A program made the position numbers and the translations under genes. Shown here one piece after another: positions 62,387-64,000 of a DNA stretch of 64,000 bases (within the stretch, counting starts at the first letter, position 1; each line of letters opens with the position of its first letter). The stretch lies in the NCBI RefSeq assembly GCF_018798885.1, contig NZ_CP076361.1, positions 2,819,501 to 2,883,500 on the forward strand. The letters run 5' to 3'. Source of the DNA: Gemmobacter fulvus (lineage in GTDB: Bacteria > Pseudomonadota > Alphaproteobacteria > Rhodobacterales > Rhodobacteraceae). The notes beneath the pieces were generated by a model, which saw only the letters and a program-made list of their open reading frames with translations, was not told the origin of the DNA and did not search any database.

Positions 62387-63418
62387 TCACTTGGGCATCA
62401 CCGCCCAGTAATCCAGATCCAGCAGAACCTCGGGCAGGTATTTGCCATCCTCGCCGCGCAGCGCAAACGGGGCCGCGCCCTGTTTGACGGCGACCAGCCG
62501 CAGCCGGATGGCACCCACGCCCGGTGCCGACGTGTCGGCCTTGTCGATCACCTCGGACCAGGCCTTGACCGTATCGCCCGCGAAACAGGGGTTGGCATGG
62601 GCCCCGGCGTTCAGCGCCACGATCATCTGCGCATTGGCGAGGCCATTGAACGACAGCGCCCGCGCCATCGAGATCACATGGCCGCCATAGATCAGCCGCT
62701 TGCCATCCGGGCGGAAGGTCGCGTCGAAATGCACCTTGGCGGTGTTCTGCCACAGGCGGGTGGCGATCATGTGCTCGGCCTCTTCGATGGTCACGCCATC
62801 AACGTGGTCGATCTTCTCGCCGATGGCGTAATCGCCCCAGCGATGCGGCTCGCCCGCCAGTGCGAATTCATACCGGCTGAAATCCAACCCGGCGGGGATC
62901 ACCAGCGTCTCGGGGGCGACAACCTTGGCCAGCGCGGGTACGACAGCGTCGGGGGCAGGGGCGTCCAGCCGGTTCTTGCGCACCATGACCCAGCGCACAT
63001 AGTCCAGCACGGTGGTGCCGTTCTGGTTGATGCCGCGTGTGCGCACATAGACCACACCCGACGCGCCGTTGGAGTTTTCCTTCAGCCCGATCACCGTGCT
63101 TTCGGACCGCAGCGTATCGCCCGGATAGACCGCCGACAGCCAGCGCCCCTCGGCATAGCCCAGATTGGCAATGGCATTCAGCGAGACATCCGGCACAGTC
63201 TTGCCGAACACCACATGGAAGGCAGCCAGATCATCCAGCGGCGAGGCCGCAAGGCCGCAATTGCGCGCGAACTCGTCCGAGGAATAGAGCGCATGGCGCG
63301 CCGGATAAAGCGCATGATACAGCGCCCGCTCTCCGCCCGAAACGGTGCGGGGCACGGCATGGGTGATCGTCTCGCCGATGCGGTAATCCTCGAAGAAACG
63401 TCCGGGGTTGGTTTTCAT
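62387..63418 (-). CDS. mch: Mesaconyl-CoA hydratase (beta-methylmalyl-CoA dehydratase), MaoC family
   Basis: Interconverts beta-methylmalyl-CoA and mesaconyl-CoA in the ethylmalonyl-CoA pathway for acetate assimilation. 343 residues, the exact length I recall for the Rhodobacter sphaeroides enzyme. Two hot-dog halves: MKTNPGRFFEDYRIGETITH with RTVSGGERALYHALYPARH (first) and GDYAIGEKIDHVDGVTIEEAEHM with LIYGGHVISMARALSFNG (second, MaoC-type Asp/His). GGAGAGAGCGC precedes the ATG. Its position directly upstream of sdhC is also what I recall from R. sphaeroides. Confidence 0.92.
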   Translation of the reverse strand: MKTNPGRFFEDYRIGETITHAVPRTVSGGERALYHALYPARHALYSSDEFARNCGLAASPLDDLAAFHVVFGKTVPDVSLNAIANLGYAEGRWLSAVYPGDTLRSESTVIGLKENSNGASGVVYVRTRGINQNGTTVLDYVRWVMVRKNRLDAPAPDAVVPALAKVVAPETLVIPAGLDFSRYEFALAGEPHRWGDYAIGEKIDHVDGVTIEEAEHMIATRLWQNTAKVHFDATFRPDGKRLIYGGHVISMARALSFNGLANAQMIVALNAGAHANPCFAGDTVKAWSEVIDKADTSAPGVGAIRLRLVAVKQGAAPFALRGEDGKYLPEVLLDLDYWAVMPK

Positions 63419-63468
63419 GCGCTCTCTCCATCAGGGGCGCGGCGGGGGCCCTCCGCCGCGCGCGTCTA

Positions 63469-63672
63469 TCAGTGTTCGCCCAGCTTGGTGTCGGGCGTGT
63501 AATCGCCGGGGACTTCCTTCACCACGGCCTGCCCGCAGCGCATGACGCCGCGCGCGGCATCAAAGGCATAGGTGGGGCTGCCATGCAGCGCCCAGCCCTT
63601 GTTGAGGGCCGCCGTCACCTTGTGACAGAAGGCCGATGTGTCGTCGTCGGACAGAAAGCGATAGAGCTGCAT
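63469..63672 (-). CDS. DUF1737 small protein
   Basis: 67 residues: MQLYRFLSDDDTSAFCHKVT and LNKGWALHGSPTYAFDAARG are the DUF1737 pattern, ending VVKEVPGDYTPDTKLGEH. Probably cytosolic, function unknown. It starts inside the stop of the NnrU-type gene (TGATG), so it is translationally coupled to it; mch follows 50 bp later. Confidence 0.88.
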   Translation of the reverse strand: MQLYRFLSDDDTSAFCHKVTAALNKGWALHGSPTYAFDAARGVMRCGQAVVKEVPGDYTPDTKLGEH

Positions 63673-64000
63673 CAGAAATACGTCCCTTCAAACACCGGAT
63701 GGCCCAGCCACAGGTGAACCATCGCAATCGCGCCGAACAGCAGCAGGGTGCCGACAAGGTTCATCGCATCGCCCTTGAGGCCGCGCCCGCCGACAGGCCG
63801 CACCCATGACGTGCGGTTCAGGATCAGCATTTCCACCACCGCCCAGAGGCCGATGCCGCCAAACAGCAGCAGCGAGGCGCGGTCGCCATTCACCGCCAGA
63901 TGGGCGAGCGACCAGATCACCGTGCCCCAGAGCATCGGGTGGCGGATCCTAGGGTAAAGCGTGCCCTTGGTGCCGCCCACCCCGAACAGGAACAGCGAGA
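63672..64000 (-). CDS. NnrU-family membrane protein, N-terminal part beyond the window
   Basis: The visible 109 residues (SLFLFGVGGTKGTLYPRIR, then HPMLWGTVIWSLAHLAVNG) carry the R-H-P-x-L-x-G-x-x-x-W-x-x-x-H motif of the NnrU/isoprenylcysteine-methyltransferase-like fold and three transmembrane helices (LLLFGGIGLWAVVEMLIL; NLVGTLLLFGAIAMVHLWL). NnrU was named for nitrite/nitric oxide metabolism in Rhodobacter; no nir or nor genes are here, and the family also occurs outside denitrification. The start codon lies to the right of the window. Confidence 0.88.
   Translation of the reverse strand, partial: SLFLFGVGGTKGTLYPRIRHPMLWGTVIWSLAHLAVNGDRASLLLFGGIGLWAVVEMLILNRTSWVRPVGGRGLKGDAMNLVGTLLLFGAIAMVHLWLGHPVFEGTYF

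Noticed and set aside
63672-64000. Denitrification gene cluster suggested by an NnrU-type protein
   Set aside because: No nirK/nirS, norCB or nnrR/S genes in the window; the family is broader than denitrification.

Overview
The window reads as chromosomal DNA of an alphaproteobacterium of the Rhodobacteraceae (Rhodobacter, Cereibacter, Gemmobacter or Tabrizicola type). The signs are high GC throughout, alphaproteobacterial-style succinate dehydrogenase genes next to a mesaconyl-CoA hydratase gene, an FnrL-type oxygen-response box, the short membrane protein that databases often label 'CTP synthetase' in this family, DUF1737 and NnrU neighbours, and a family-typical intergenic motif (CTTTG..CAAATACTC). 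No rRNA, tRNA or CRISPR array was found. About 62 protein genes or gene remnants are described.

Layout. 1-11 kb: a partial serine hydrolase, pth, a small monooxygenase, a glycosyltransferase, a wrecked chrA (chromate transporter) gene, a MarR regulator, rplY, an Rrf2 regulator divergent from a thioredoxin-reductase-like enzyme, an MFS transporter, lldD, trpA and ychF. 11-16.3 kb: an FAD amine oxidase, then a decayed IS21-type element (istA and istB both broken) into whose right end an intact IS3-family element has inserted. 16.4-28.8 kb: a GNAT/N-acylamino-acid racemase pair, small membrane proteins, glyA, nadK, prpE, maeB and a VOC-cupin fusion. 28.8-33.4 kb: a tightly coupled nucleoside salvage operon cdd-deoA-deoB-add-upp. 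33.4-48.6 kb: a SPOR protein, a degenerate M48-like membrane protein, an acyl-CoA ligase, tdk, a phage-CII-like HTH protein behind a structured non-coding stretch, rhlE, an aldehyde dehydrogenase, an MFS transporter and hrpB. 48.7-64 kb: meaB, ada, rpmB, a copper chaperone, a PepSY/response-regulator/sensor operon divergent from a small RTX protein, lepA, the sdh operon, mch, and the start of an nnrU-type gene.

Metabolic theme. prpE (propionyl-CoA synthetase), meaB (methylmalonyl-CoA mutase chaperone), mch (mesaconyl-CoA hydratase), sdhCDAB and maeB together fit acetate/propionate assimilation through the ethylmalonyl-CoA and methylmalonyl-CoA routes into the TCA cycle. Sequences matching the RamB/ScfR site (ACTTTGCAAA) lie upstream of prpE, and a related sequence lies upstream of maeB.

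The least ordinary observations are: two ~31-bp hairpins inside the dead istA gene that share a 13-nt loop and architecture but have different, compensated stems; two small lipoprotein genes between sdhA and sdhB; a predicted D- to L-amino-acid conversion pair; tandem GTGATCAC palindromes 21 bp apart upstream of sdhC; and a 450-bp non-coding region with repeats and a perfect 10-bp hairpin upstream of the HTH gene at 40.2 kb. I do not see a clearly new multi-gene system. The best candidate for something undescribed is the twin hairpin element.
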